A stretch of DNA of 22,057 nt. It comes from an uncultured Chloroflexota bacterium (GTDB taxonomy: Bacteria; Chloroflexota; Dehalococcoidia; SM23-28-2; RBG-16-64-32). Shown here in pieces: positions 15,147 to 22,025 of this stretch. Location: contig CAJXNA010000006.1 in assembly GCA_913056415.1 (NCBI GenBank), forward strand, positions 1 to 22,057, written 5' to 3'. The notes beneath the pieces were generated by a model, which made no database searches, was not told where the DNA came from, and saw only the letters and a program-made list of their open reading frames with translations. The translations under genes and the position numbers were made by a program. Numbering within the stretch: the stretch's first letter is position 1; each line of letters begins with the position of its first letter.

Positions 15147-15198
15147 ATTAGCCCTCGCAAACAAATCGACCGCGCCGTGCCGCGCGGTCCAACCTAAG

Positions 15199-15621
15199 TT
15201 AAGTAGCCTTGGCGCTGCTGTAATCCGGCTCCTTCGCACGTGCTTCCAAGGCACGGAAGCGTTCCAGGTAGTCCGTGAGGATCTGCCGGTTTTCCTCCAG
15301 GGTTTGCGCCCAGGCGTGCAGGAGGTCGCGGCCGTCAGCGGTGATGGTGTAGACCCGCCGGGCCGGGCCACGGTCGGAGAGTTCCCAATCGGAGGTGAGC
15401 AACCTCTCGGCCGCCATCTGCCGCAGGGTCTTGTAGACCGTGGCCGGGTCGTTAACCTCAAAGCCGAAGGGGCGCAAACGCTCCATCAGCTCATAGCCGT
15501 GAGCAGGCGCCTCGGCCAGCAAAAGCAGCAGGCAGGGCCGCGCGAAGTTTTTGGGCTGCCCGCCATCGCAGCGGCACTCGCTTTCCGTCCCATCCACTGC
15601 TACGACCTCTTCGAATTCCAT
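15199..15621 (-). CDS. PadR-family transcriptional regulator
   Basis: The 140-aa protein has a PadR-type winged helix (LLLLLAEAPAHGYELMERL, then NDPATVYKTLRQMAAERLL and RRVYTITADGRDLL) and a C-terminal dimer helix. Before the helix-turn-helix come C16 and C18 (ECRCDGG) and C30 (FARPC), unusual for PadR and suggestive of a metal or redox sensor. ATG 15621 is the first gene of the hydrogenase operon, so it probably controls the operon and itself. A TTGACT/TAAGTT promoter with 17-bp spacing lies upstream (15681-15653, minus), overlapping an operator-like site that recurs at 15795. Confidence 0.9.
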   Translation of the reverse strand: MEFEEVVAVDGTESECRCDGGQPKNFARPCLLLLLAEAPAHGYELMERLRPFGFEVNDPATVYKTLRQMAAERLLTSDWELSDRGPARRVYTITADGRDLLHAWAQTLEENRQILTDYLERFRALEARAKEPDYSSAKAT

Positions 15622-15652
15622 TAGCCCTACATAACCCTATTCGAACGTATCA

Positions 15653-15681
15653 AACTTACATCCGTCTGGCTCGTAAGTCAA
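15653..15681 (-). promoter_or_regulatory. Candidate promoter of the hydrogenase operon
   Basis: Reading the minus strand, TTGACT (15681-15676) is followed after 17 bases by TAAGTT (15658-15653), a sigma70-like arrangement with a good -35 and a weak -10. It lies about 32 bases upstream of the PadR start codon and points into the operon. The -35 is inside an operator-like sequence. Confidence 0.45.
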
Positions 15682-15688
15682 TAACGAC
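15677..15688. promoter_or_regulatory. Operator-like site 1 (imperfect palindrome)
   Basis: GTCAATAACGAC resembles the perfect palindrome GTCAATATTGAC at 15795-15806; including flanks (AAGTCAATA..GACAA), 14 of 16 positions agree. It overlaps the -35 of the operon promoter. It is a candidate site for the adjacent PadR protein, by position and repetition only. Confidence 0.4.
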
Positions 15689-15794
15689 AATTCATGCAGT
15701 TGATAGTGCCTTTGTTCCCGAATTGCCCTAGGCCTCGTGGCCTGCCTAACTTCTTTAATCGAGGTATGTGATTTTCCCACCTAAATGGAGAAAA

Positions 15795-15806
15795 GTCAAT
15801 ATTGAC
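15795..15806. promoter_or_regulatory. Operator-like site 2 (perfect 12-bp palindrome)
   Basis: GTCAATATTGAC is a perfect palindrome in the divergent intergenic region. It overlaps a TTGACA -35 facing the plus-strand membrane gene at 15889. Together with site 1 it would let one regulator control both directions. Confidence 0.5.
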
Positions 15807-15831
15807 AACCCTCACATCCGTAATATGCTAT
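15803..15831 (+). promoter_or_regulatory. Candidate promoter of the 15889 membrane gene
   Basis: A perfect TTGACA (15803-15808) is followed by an AT-rich stretch with TATGCT (15824-15829, 15-bp spacing) or TGCTAT (15826-15831, 17-bp). The -10 is weak in either reading. It lies about 58 bases before the start codon. Confidence 0.4.
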
Positions 15832-15888
15832 GCACCTGTCCGAGAGTAAAGTTGCCTCTCGCTGCCAACCTTGAAGGGAGGGATTGAG

Positions 15889-16407
15889 ATGACGTCCGCA
15901 CTATGGACATTGCGAGGTTTATGGTTTGTGGCTGGCGCATCCCTATTATATGGGGTGGGCTATCGCTTGCAGTTGAGCGGGTTTCCCACCACACCCAACA
16001 CGGCCCACGTTTTGGCGTTTCCACTTCTGCCGATAATAGCCTTAACTGCGGTCGTCCTGGCGTTAAGGCCCCAGATTTTGAGGCCGCTCCTGTACCCTGA
16101 GTCGGCCTGGCTTAGCCTTGCCTATCGGGGCGCTCTACTTGCAGTAGCAGTTCTTTACGAATGGTCGTTTATCTCGGGCCCCATGTGGGATAAGCTGCTC
16201 AACGATCCTTCAGGGTTTGCCAGGGGTATGGGTCTGCTCTTCACCGGCGGCGTTGTTTTTCACGCGGTGCTCCAGCACTGGTTCCTGGTCACCGTAACGG
16301 GGGGTTTGCTGGCGATATATCCAAGCCTTTTCAAACCCTTAATAGCGCCGCCAGTAGCTGCAGAGGCTCCAGAGGCTCCGGCGCTCTCCCCGGAGAAGGC
16401 ATCCTGA
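15889..16407 (+). CDS. Four-helix membrane protein of unknown function
   Basis: The 172-aa protein starts at ATG 15889 after AAGGGAGGG. About four membrane helices are visible: near 8-26, 38-60, 80-97, and a long hydrophobic segment 112-150 that may contain two. Loops include YEWSFISGPMWDKLL and an alanine/proline-rich cytosolic tail. A His is embedded in a helix (FHAVLQHWF), which could be a heme or metal site, but I recognise no family. It is divergent from the hydrogenase operon and shares the intergenic operator-like sites, so it may respond to the same regulator. A role in respiratory coupling is only a guess. Confidence 0.8.
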   Translation: MTSALWTLRGLWFVAGASLLYGVGYRLQLSGFPTTPNTAHVLAFPLLPIIALTAVVLALRPQILRPLLYPESAWLSLAYRGALLAVAVLYEWSFISGPMWDKLLNDPSGFARGMGLLFTGGVVFHAVLQHWFLVTVTGGLLAIYPSLFKPLIAPPVAAEAPEAPALSPEKAS

Positions 16408-16689
16408 CAGGAGAGGCCGAAGGCGATAGGCGCCTCGAATCGGCGGCTCATCTTCTTACAGGCGCTTGCTACTGGAACGCTGCTACTGGCCATCTCCAGG
16501 GGGAGCTTCCTGGGGCTCGGCGTGCAGCCGCCCACGCCGGAGTGGGGATCGATGTTAAACGATAGGTGTCCTTTCCCTATAGGTACACCGCAGTTGATGA
16601 TTTACTCCGGCGCCGCAATCACCTTGGCCGTGTTCGGCTTCAACCTCCTCGGAGACGGCCTGCGGGACGTTCTGGATTCCCGCCTTTAA
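16408..16689 (+). pseudogene. Remnant of a DppC/OppC-type ABC transporter permease
   Basis: Directly after the stop of the preceding gene and in the same frame, 93 sense codons are open without a start codon, ending TAA 16687-16689. The translation is clearly the C-terminal end of a peptide/nickel-type ABC permease: AIGASNRRLIF, then SFLGLGVQPPTPEWGSML, then FGFNLLGDGLRDVLDSRL. The middle of the EAA-loop region is shortened, so it is a truncated, probably dead fragment. It suggests insertion or deletion events at this junction. Confidence 0.8.
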
Positions 16690-16752
16690 GGTTGATGGAT
16701 ATAATACTTCGCCGCGCCTGGGCTCGGACAAGCCTGCCTAACGACCGAACAT

Positions 16753-17586
16753 TTAGCTCGACCCGATCCTCGGCGGAGCACCACCGGCCTCACCCAACCC
16801 TGCGCGACGCCGCGGCGGAACCGATGGCGATGCTTCAAAGCGCATCCTGCCCGTCACCAGGAACATCAGGCCACCGAAAAACACCACCAGCCCCCCGATC
16901 CCAACCAACAACCAGGGGATGGCATTCAAGTTCGGCTGTATCCCATTTAAGTGCTGGAAATTGACCCGCTGGCGCTCGGTCACATCTACGATCCTCGTAT
17001 CTAAGTATTCCCCTATACCGGGGATTCCCGGCAGTGGCTGCTCATTCACGTCCGTCAATCCTGTCTCCAGCGTGTACCATCCACCAGTGATGGTAGGCAA
17101 CCCGTCGATGGCACTCTTCAGCCTTGGGAAGTTCGCGTCCAGGGCCGCTGAGACCTCATCCGGAGTCAAATTGAGGATCTGGGCAAGGAAGGCAATCAAG
17201 TCCGGCAACTCTGCCGTGACATCTTCCAGCGGTATCGCCAGGAGCAAGGCTGTCGTATGAGGGAAGTTCTCCTGCAAGGCCGCTAGGACCTCCGCCTCGG
17301 ACAGCCCCGTTTGTTGGGAAACGAAGGCGATCAGTTGGGGCACCTCTGCCGCGGCCCCGCCCTGCTCGGTCATTATCGGGTCCAGGACGCCGTTTACTGC
17401 GAGGTTAACTGCATCAGAGGCGTTCCGCTGTGCCACTACCTGATCATCCCTGAAAAGATGCTCGGCGTCGTCCAGCACCTTTTGCCCATCGTCCATACGG
17501 TGAAAAAGCTGGAGACCGAAGACTAGGCTCAGCACGAGCACGCCGACCAGTACTACAATCAGCCACGCGACCCGCATCAGCAACAT
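16753..17586 (-). CDS. Two-helix membrane protein with duplicated extracytoplasmic motif
   Basis: The 277-aa protein begins at ATG 17586 with AAAGGAG upstream. A membrane helix at about 7-28 and another at about 226-246 enclose a large domain likely outside the membrane. The domain contains two related segments of about 38 residues. PQLIAFVSQQTGLSEAEVLA and ENFPHTTALLLAIP at 83-119 correspond to PDLIAFLAQILNLTPDEVSA and ANFPRLKSAIDGLP at 128-164. The C-terminal tail is Arg/Pro-rich. I recognise no named family. It converges on the permease remnant and is divergent from the heme-protein gene at 17763. Confidence 0.8.
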   Translation of the reverse strand: MLLMRVAWLIVVLVGVLVLSLVFGLQLFHRMDDGQKVLDDAEHLFRDDQVVAQRNASDAVNLAVNGVLDPIMTEQGGAAAEVPQLIAFVSQQTGLSEAEVLAALQENFPHTTALLLAIPLEDVTAELPDLIAFLAQILNLTPDEVSAALDANFPRLKSAIDGLPTITGGWYTLETGLTDVNEQPLPGIPGIGEYLDTRIVDVTERQRVNFQHLNGIQPNLNAIPWLLVGIGGLVVFFGGLMFLVTGRMRFEASPSVPPRRRAGLGEAGGAPPRIGSS

Positions 17587-17762
17587 GGCGAACTCCTTTC
17601 TCTGCTATCTCTTGACCGGGATGGACCTCAGCCGCAAGATGGCCAAGCCATGGCAACCGCGATGACGCCGGCCTGACCAGCCGGTGGTCAGCAATAATAG
17701 CAGTTTGCCGGGTTTTTTGACAGGGGCCGCTAAATTAAACTGAAGGCAGGGCGGCGCAGCAA

Positions 17763-18425
17763 ATGAGCGAGGATATCCTGGGAGAGTGGGGCACATTCGT
17801 ATTTCTGAGCGAGTATCCGAATATGGCCCCCGTGTCCCAGGATGCGTCTACCGCCGTTTACCAGGTTGAAGGGTTTATAGAGCGATGCGGCGAGCCTATA
17901 GTACTCGCCCCACCCGCACGATGGATCCTGCGGATGGAGTCTCCCAACCGCGCCGCCCTGGAGGAGGCGACCCAGACGCTGGTATCGCAATGCGGACGCC
18001 CGCTCATCGGCGTAACCCAACATCTTCACTACACCACGGCCGACCAACAAGCCGAGCTCCTTCGGGTATCAGCGCAGCCGGTCGATGCATCGGGTACAGG
18101 GGTTGCTGTTCTCATCCCCATCGCCAAGTCCGATGCCTGGTGGCAGCTGCCTCACGATGAACGGCAGCGCCACTTCCTTCAGACGGAAAGGACCGAAGGA
18201 CACACCGCGATCGGCCTCCGGTATGCGGATCGCATCTACCGCAAGCTTTATCACTCACGCTACATCCACCCGCCCCAGGGTTTCGACTTTCTCACTTACT
18301 TCGAATTCCCAGAGGATCTCGCCGAAGATTTCCGGGCGCTTCTCAGCAACCTGCGCGACCCCGAACTGAATCCGGAGTGGGCGTTCGTTAAGCGCGAGAT
18401 TGAGATATGGTTGCGAAAAAGATGA
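17763..18425 (+). CDS. Chlorite dismutase-like (HemQ-superfamily) heme protein
   Basis: The C-terminal half of this 220-aa protein shows the family pattern: LIPIAKSDAWWQLPHDERQR, then GHTAIGLRYADRIYRKLYHSR with the likely heme-ligand His164, then FDFLTYFEFPEDLAEDF and a final LRDPE helix. Members bind heme b and act as chlorite dismutases, as coproheme decarboxylases in heme synthesis, or in unknown roles; sequence alone does not decide. The N-terminal half is more divergent, as usual. The ribosome site is weak (GGCAGGGCGGC). The next gene follows on the same strand 42 bases later. Confidence 0.8.
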   Translation: MSEDILGEWGTFVFLSEYPNMAPVSQDASTAVYQVEGFIERCGEPIVLAPPARWILRMESPNRAALEEATQTLVSQCGRPLIGVTQHLHYTTADQQAELLRVSAQPVDASGTGVAVLIPIAKSDAWWQLPHDERQRHFLQTERTEGHTAIGLRYADRIYRKLYHSRYIHPPQGFDFLTYFEFPEDLAEDFRALLSNLRDPELNPEWAFVKREIEIWLRKR

Positions 18426-18467
18426 ATCGAGGCCACCATCAGCATTGCTCTCAATAGGGGGGATGCA

Positions 18468-18757
18468 ATGAAGTTTTTGGTGATATGGTCATTACACAAG
18501 AATCTCCTTAGTCCGGATATGATAAAGGCTGTTCTTAGACAGCCGGATTACGCTCAAAAGTTAGAAGCAGAAGGCAAAGTAGAGAAACGATACCACATTG
18601 TCGGCGGCCACGGGGGAGCCTGGATCTACAGCGTCGGTCGAATGAGGAGTTGGAGCGGTTGTTGGCGTTATCCCCTGTGTACAACTGCGCAGAGTATAGA
18701 GTCTATCCGCTGGCAGAGATGGGGGCCGAAACCTACCTGGTTCAGGAGGAAAAGTAA
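18468..18757 (+). pseudogene. Muconolactone isomerase-like small protein, frameshifted
   Basis: ATG 18468 with AGGGGGG upstream opens a frame beginning MKFLVIWSLHKNLLSP, with a RYHIVGGHGGAWIY segment like the muconolactone delta-isomerase fold. Near 18637 the frame is lost. The family-like continuation SNEELERLLALSPVYN, AEYRVYPLAEM, ending VQEEK and TAA 18755-18757, is found in the next frame. One missing base explains the shift. Either the gene is recently inactivated or the base is a sequencing/assembly error; the rest reads cleanly. Proteins of this dimeric alpha/beta-barrel type often have unknown substrates outside the catechol pathway. Confidence 0.75.
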
Positions 18758-18763
18758 GTTGCG

Positions 18764-18997
18764 TTAAACCCACTGCGGACGCGGCCAGACACGCTTGCCT
18801 GATTCCTCGTCGACGATGTTAATGGCTTCCGTCGGGCACTCTTCCGCCGCGAGAAGCAGCATTCGGTCGGATGCACCCTGCGGAGCCACCACTGTGGACT
18901 TCCCTTCTTCATCGAGCTGAAAAACCTTGGGCTCGATCCGGGTGCAGCAGGCAAAGCCCCGACAGCGATCCCTATCGACGGTCACCTTATATGGCAT
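18764..18997 (-). CDS. Single-cluster ferredoxin, probably [3Fe-4S]
   Basis: The 77-aa ferredoxin resembles those that serve cytochromes P450. C12, C18 and C54 (ECPTEAI) are the likely ligands, and Phe15 replaces the Cys that would complete a [4Fe-4S] site. An additional C17 lies next to C18. It starts at ATG 18997 after GGAGGGG and follows the receiver-like gene by six bases, so the two are cotranscribed. No P450 is in the window. Electron transfer for the nearby hydrogenase or another redox enzyme is possible but not shown. Confidence 0.9.
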   Translation of the reverse strand: MPYKVTVDRDRCRGFACCTRIEPKVFQLDEEGKSTVVAPQGASDRMLLLAAEECPTEAINIVDEESGKRVWPRPQWV

Positions 18998-19003
18998 GGC
19001 CCT

Positions 19004-19822
19004 TCACCCCTCCGGCAGGTAGTTTCGGAGGGTAGCCGCCAAGGCGCCCGTCGTGAAGGGGCGGGTGATGACGGCGTCTGCACCCCGCACCTCCCCTGCC
19101 CCCTCTCCCAACAGGGCTACGATGGGAAGAAAACGGCCGCAGGCGGCTCGCATGGCAGGGATCGTCTCCTGGTCCGCCCTCTCCACATCGACAACCACTA
19201 TGGCGGGAGCCAAGTAGCCGATGTCAACGCAAGCGGTCGTTTGGCTCGACTCCGGGATGACCTCGCAGCCCACCATCTCCCCCTTGAGCGCCTCCGATAA
19301 TGTTGGCTCAACATCCATTAGGACGATACGAGGGGGAGGAAGGTCAGATGGAGGCCGCTCCTCCACCACTCGTCGCGCGAGCTCCAGCTGGAGACTCACC
19401 GACAACTCCTCAGGCTCCTCCGAGCGGCCGCCATATACTGCGGCCTGCTTGCCCTCTGCCCACGGACGAAAGGCCTCCTGAGCCTGATCTCTATCGGTGG
19501 CCCAAACCTCCCAGGAGGCTCCTATTAGGGAGGCAGCCTGTAATGTCACCATATCAGCCAAGGGTGGATCTCGATCTACCCGAATAAGACTCTCACTTCG
19601 TAACACGGCCTTAAGTCCGTCGGCAAGGCCATCCGTCGTCGCCGAATAGGAGTCGGCGCGCACGAGAAAGGCGTTGTCACCGAGACGGATCGCGATAGTC
19701 CACCATCCTAAGGCGTAGAGCACCCGCGTCTCGATATGGAGACGGTCGGACACGCCGTGTGTGGCACCTGCGGCGAAAGCCTCCAAGACAACCTTGTCGC
19801 TGGAAAGCTCAATGCCGCTCAT
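19004..19822 (-). CDS. Protein with degenerate C-terminal receiver-like domain
   Basis: The 272-aa protein has two parts. Residues 1-165 form an unrecognised alpha/beta domain with a run of acidic and aromatic residues. Residues about 167-270 follow the layout of a response-regulator receiver: strand RIVLMDVEP, strand AIVVVDVE with a candidate phosphoacceptor Asp, strand FLPIVALLG, and ADAVITRPF where Arg stands at the usual Lys position. The normal acidic pair is also weak, so phosphorylation is doubtful. It lies between the TPR gene and the ferredoxin gene on the same strand. Confidence 0.7.
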   Translation of the reverse strand: MSGIELSSDKVVLEAFAAGATHGVSDRLHIETRVLYALGWWTIAIRLGDNAFLVRADSYSATTDGLADGLKAVLRSESLIRVDRDPPLADMVTLQAASLIGASWEVWATDRDQAQEAFRPWAEGKQAAVYGGRSEEPEELSVSLQLELARRVVEERPPSDLPPPRIVLMDVEPTLSEALKGEMVGCEVIPESSQTTACVDIGYLAPAIVVVDVERADQETIPAMRAACGRFLPIVALLGEGAGEVRGADAVITRPFTTGALAATLRNYLPEG

Positions 19823-19955
19823 GTCTACCGCCCTGCCTCTGTTCCAGCGTTCGGTGCCACTCCCCTCGCCAAAGAGGCCTTCAGTATATCAAAACGCCTT
19901 TCTGTCGCACAATATGGATACCGCTGGGCTCACGCCTTCCTTCGCTTCTGCCGTC

Positions 19956-21323
19956 TTAGATCTCACCCCACCATTGCCGCAGCATATCCAATACTCTCGT
20001 CCGCTGGGGACCGTATAATTCCCAGGCCACCTGCGCTAGGTCTTCCCGCCCTGACACCTGGTCGGAAGGAGGGAGATTATTCACCGCCTCCACGTGTGCC
20101 TTGAGAACCGCTTCCATCTGGTGAGTGGGCCGCTCCAACAGGGTGTGCACCTCCCTTTGGACTACTTTGCGGCGGTGAAGGGCCTCCAGCCCCAGGAGAG
20201 CATCTACCCACTGGGCGACCATTCGCTGGCGGGCATCCGGGCTAATCTTGGTCCAGTGATCGACCTGCTCACGCATGATAACTACGCCCTCCTCATCGTC
20301 GCCAGCGGCCACCAGGGCGACCAGGTGGTCCGTTGCTGTCCCGGGGTGTCCCACCTCTGCCAGCCGGCCTAGCGCCCGGCTGAGGTTCTCCTCCACTTGC
20401 GCTCTTTCCAGAGCACGTGAGTCAGGATCGAGGGATGCCAACGCTTCCTGAAAAGCACCCACCGCTCGCCGCAGGTCAGTGGCAACATCCGCTTCCCTTC
20501 GGACGTACGCCAAACCCAAGTTATTCTTAATGATTGCGTATTGTGCAGGCATTTCGGCTTTCCGAACCACCCGTAGCGCTTCGGAGAAGGCGGCGATGGC
20601 CTTCTTCAGGCTGTCAGGTTGAGCAAGCGCCATCCAGGCGATGCCCAGGCTGTTATAAACAAGAGCCGTCTGGTCTATCGCTGCCGCGGCCATGTAGGTG
20701 CCGATCGCTTCCTCATAACATTGGATGGCGCGGCGGAGGTTCTCCTCAGCATCTCCTTCCGGGAACTCGGCGTGGGCGAGGCCAAGGTTATACTGGGTAG
20801 CGGCGTGCTGGCGGGGAAACCGATCGCGTGTGAACACGGTTAGTGCCTCGTTATAGGCAGCCATCGCCCTCCGCAGGTTCTCGGCCCGATCCCCTTTGGG
20901 CAGCTCAGCGTAGGCGAGGCCGAGGTTGTTCTGCGTTGCCCCATATTCCTGCGGCCTCTTCTCCTTGTCCAGAACGGCCAGCGCATCCTGGTAACAGCCG
21001 ATAGCGCGCTGAAGGTTCGCGACACGATCGCCTGGGAGCTCGCGGTAGACGATGCCTATGCTGTTCTGAACCCTGGCGTACTCGCCGGCAAAGCCGTCAC
21101 GGTCGAAGACGGTCAGCGCCTCATGGAGGGCGTCGAGCGCCTTCCGGAGATTTTTTGGCCTGTCGCCCACGAAAAGGTCGAGATAGGCCAAGCCCAGACG
21201 ATACTGAAGCATTCCATGGTAGACGGGGAATTGTTCTTTGGGATAGCTCGACAGCGCCTCTTCGAACGAAGCGATCTGCGAAAGCGGGTCCGTTTGTCTC
21301 GCTGGCCCCACCCCTTGATTCAT
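19956..21323 (-). CDS. Tetratricopeptide-repeat protein
   Basis: The 455-aa protein has at least six helical repeats of about 45-50 residues. Each carries a core like QNNLGLAYAELP, then GDRAENLRRAMAAYNEAL and a link with FxRDxFP. TPR arrays are protein-interaction scaffolds. ATG 21323 has AAGGGA at six bases. No signal peptide or membrane helix is visible. The C-terminal third (about 330-455) lacks clear repeats and contains a helical REVHTLLERP segment. TPR genes are frequent neighbours of group 1h hydrogenase operons, so an assembly or regulatory link is plausible. The gene heads the minus-strand set with the receiver-like and ferredoxin genes. Confidence 0.88.
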   Translation of the reverse strand: MNQGVGPARQTDPLSQIASFEEALSSYPKEQFPVYHGMLQYRLGLAYLDLFVGDRPKNLRKALDALHEALTVFDRDGFAGEYARVQNSIGIVYRELPGDRVANLQRAIGCYQDALAVLDKEKRPQEYGATQNNLGLAYAELPKGDRAENLRRAMAAYNEALTVFTRDRFPRQHAATQYNLGLAHAEFPEGDAEENLRRAIQCYEEAIGTYMAAAAIDQTALVYNSLGIAWMALAQPDSLKKAIAAFSEALRVVRKAEMPAQYAIIKNNLGLAYVRREADVATDLRRAVGAFQEALASLDPDSRALERAQVEENLSRALGRLAEVGHPGTATDHLVALVAAGDDEEGVVIMREQVDHWTKISPDARQRMVAQWVDALLGLEALHRRKVVQREVHTLLERPTHQMEAVLKAHVEAVNNLPPSDQVSGREDLAQVAWELYGPQRTRVLDMLRQWWGEI

Positions 21324-21429
21324 CTGTGTCCCTTATGGTACGCGCGTTTGTCCGCCACGCCGACGGCCGGCGGTCATGGCGCCTCCATTCTAACGCTCCT
21401 ACCTCGTCCTTCACTATACAGGCCCTTGA

Positions 21430-21590
21430 AGTCGCCCCGGCCAGCGCCCTGTGGCAGACCTGGCACACGGGCAGCACGTCACGGTGCCGGGACGCGGCGT
21501 CGCCTGGGTCGCCGTTCAGGACGGTCAGCGCGAAGTTGACGCCGAGCGCGGCCACAAAAAGTGCAGAGCGCCATAAGGCGCATCCTTGTC
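21430..21590 (-). pseudogene. Remnant of small zinc-motif ORF (right copy)
   Basis: On the minus strand the translation ALFVAALGVNFALTVLNGD leads in one frame to RHRDVLPVCQVCHRALAG, a hydrophobic helix followed by a CxxCH motif. No stop follows the motif; the frame runs on into the TPR gene, so the true end has been lost. The left-flank copy at 1201-1330 ends with a stop just after ALAGVI. The family is not recognised. Confidence 0.4.
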
Positions 21591-21765
21591 TCCGGCAGCC
21601 CGAAGTCCAGTCGGTGTTTGGCTCCAGAAGGCACTAGTTATTTTGAGTACGATAATTACCCTTCCCGTACACATTCAATACTCCAGCGCCCCGCCCGTCT
21701 AAACTCGCTCCGGCAGGGTCGCTGTCAATGTGGTAGCGCTCCAGCAAAATGATAAGCCTCTCAGC

Positions 21766-21802
21766 GCTTGTCGCCATTTTGTCGCCATGCTGGGCGACAA
21801 GC
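21766..21802. repeat. GTCGCC inverted/direct repeat cluster
   Basis: GCTTGTCGCC (21766-21775) is the exact inverse of GGCGACAAGC (21793-21802), with a further direct GTCGCC at 21781-21786 between them. Lying about 100 bases before the tRNA fragment, it could be an arm-type recombinase site or an operator. No protein partner is visible. Confidence 0.35.
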
Positions 21803-21905
21803 CTTGGGACGAAAGGCGGCGGGACGGGACGAGCGTGACAGTTTTCAGATACGAAACCGGCACCAGCATGGCGTGGTGGGACGGGCCAGGACGAGCGGTC
21901 GCGAT

Positions 21906-21950
21906 CTTTTAATCCGGGAGTCGTGGGTTCGAATCCCACCGAGCCCTCCA
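21906..21950 (+). tRNA. 3' fragment of a tRNA-Lys(TTT) gene, probable attachment-site copy
   Basis: From the anticodon loop CTTTTAA (21906-21912) to the CCA (21948-21950) the sequence is a regular tRNA-Lys 3' half. It has anticodon-stem strand TCCGG, variable loop GAGTC, T-arm GTGGG-TTCGAAT-CCCAC, and acceptor strand CGAGCCC. The 5' half is absent: the bases before the loop cannot form the anticodon stem and there is no D-arm. A 3' half alone is the usual product of recombinase integration into a tRNA gene. It is not expected to give a working tRNA. Confidence 0.85.
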
Positions 21951-22000
21951 TCCTCCAATATGTAGAGCCGTACGGCCAAGATGCCGTCTCCAACCGCTGG

Positions 22001-22025
22001 ACTCCCGGACCACTAATCCGGGAGT
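22001..22025. repeat. Perfect 9-bp hairpin echoing the tRNA anticodon arm
   Basis: ACTCCCGGA (22001-22009) and TCCGGGAGT (22017-22025) form a perfect stem with a 7-nt loop. The 12-mer TAATCCGGGAGT (22014-22025) is identical to bases 21910-21921 of the tRNA fragment. No T-run follows, so an intrinsic terminator is not supported. Confidence 0.45.

Noticed and set aside
17717..17736. Promoter for the heme-protein gene (TTGACA and TAAATT)
   Set aside because: The two boxes are only 8 bases apart, too close for a sigma70-type promoter.
21634..21993. Minus-strand frame containing SVGFEPTTPG at the right edge
   Set aside because: The GFEPTTP string is the reverse translation of the tRNA T-arm, a well-known artefact; the rest has no family features.
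22001..22025. Intrinsic terminator
   Set aside because: The stem is perfect but no run of T follows on either strand.
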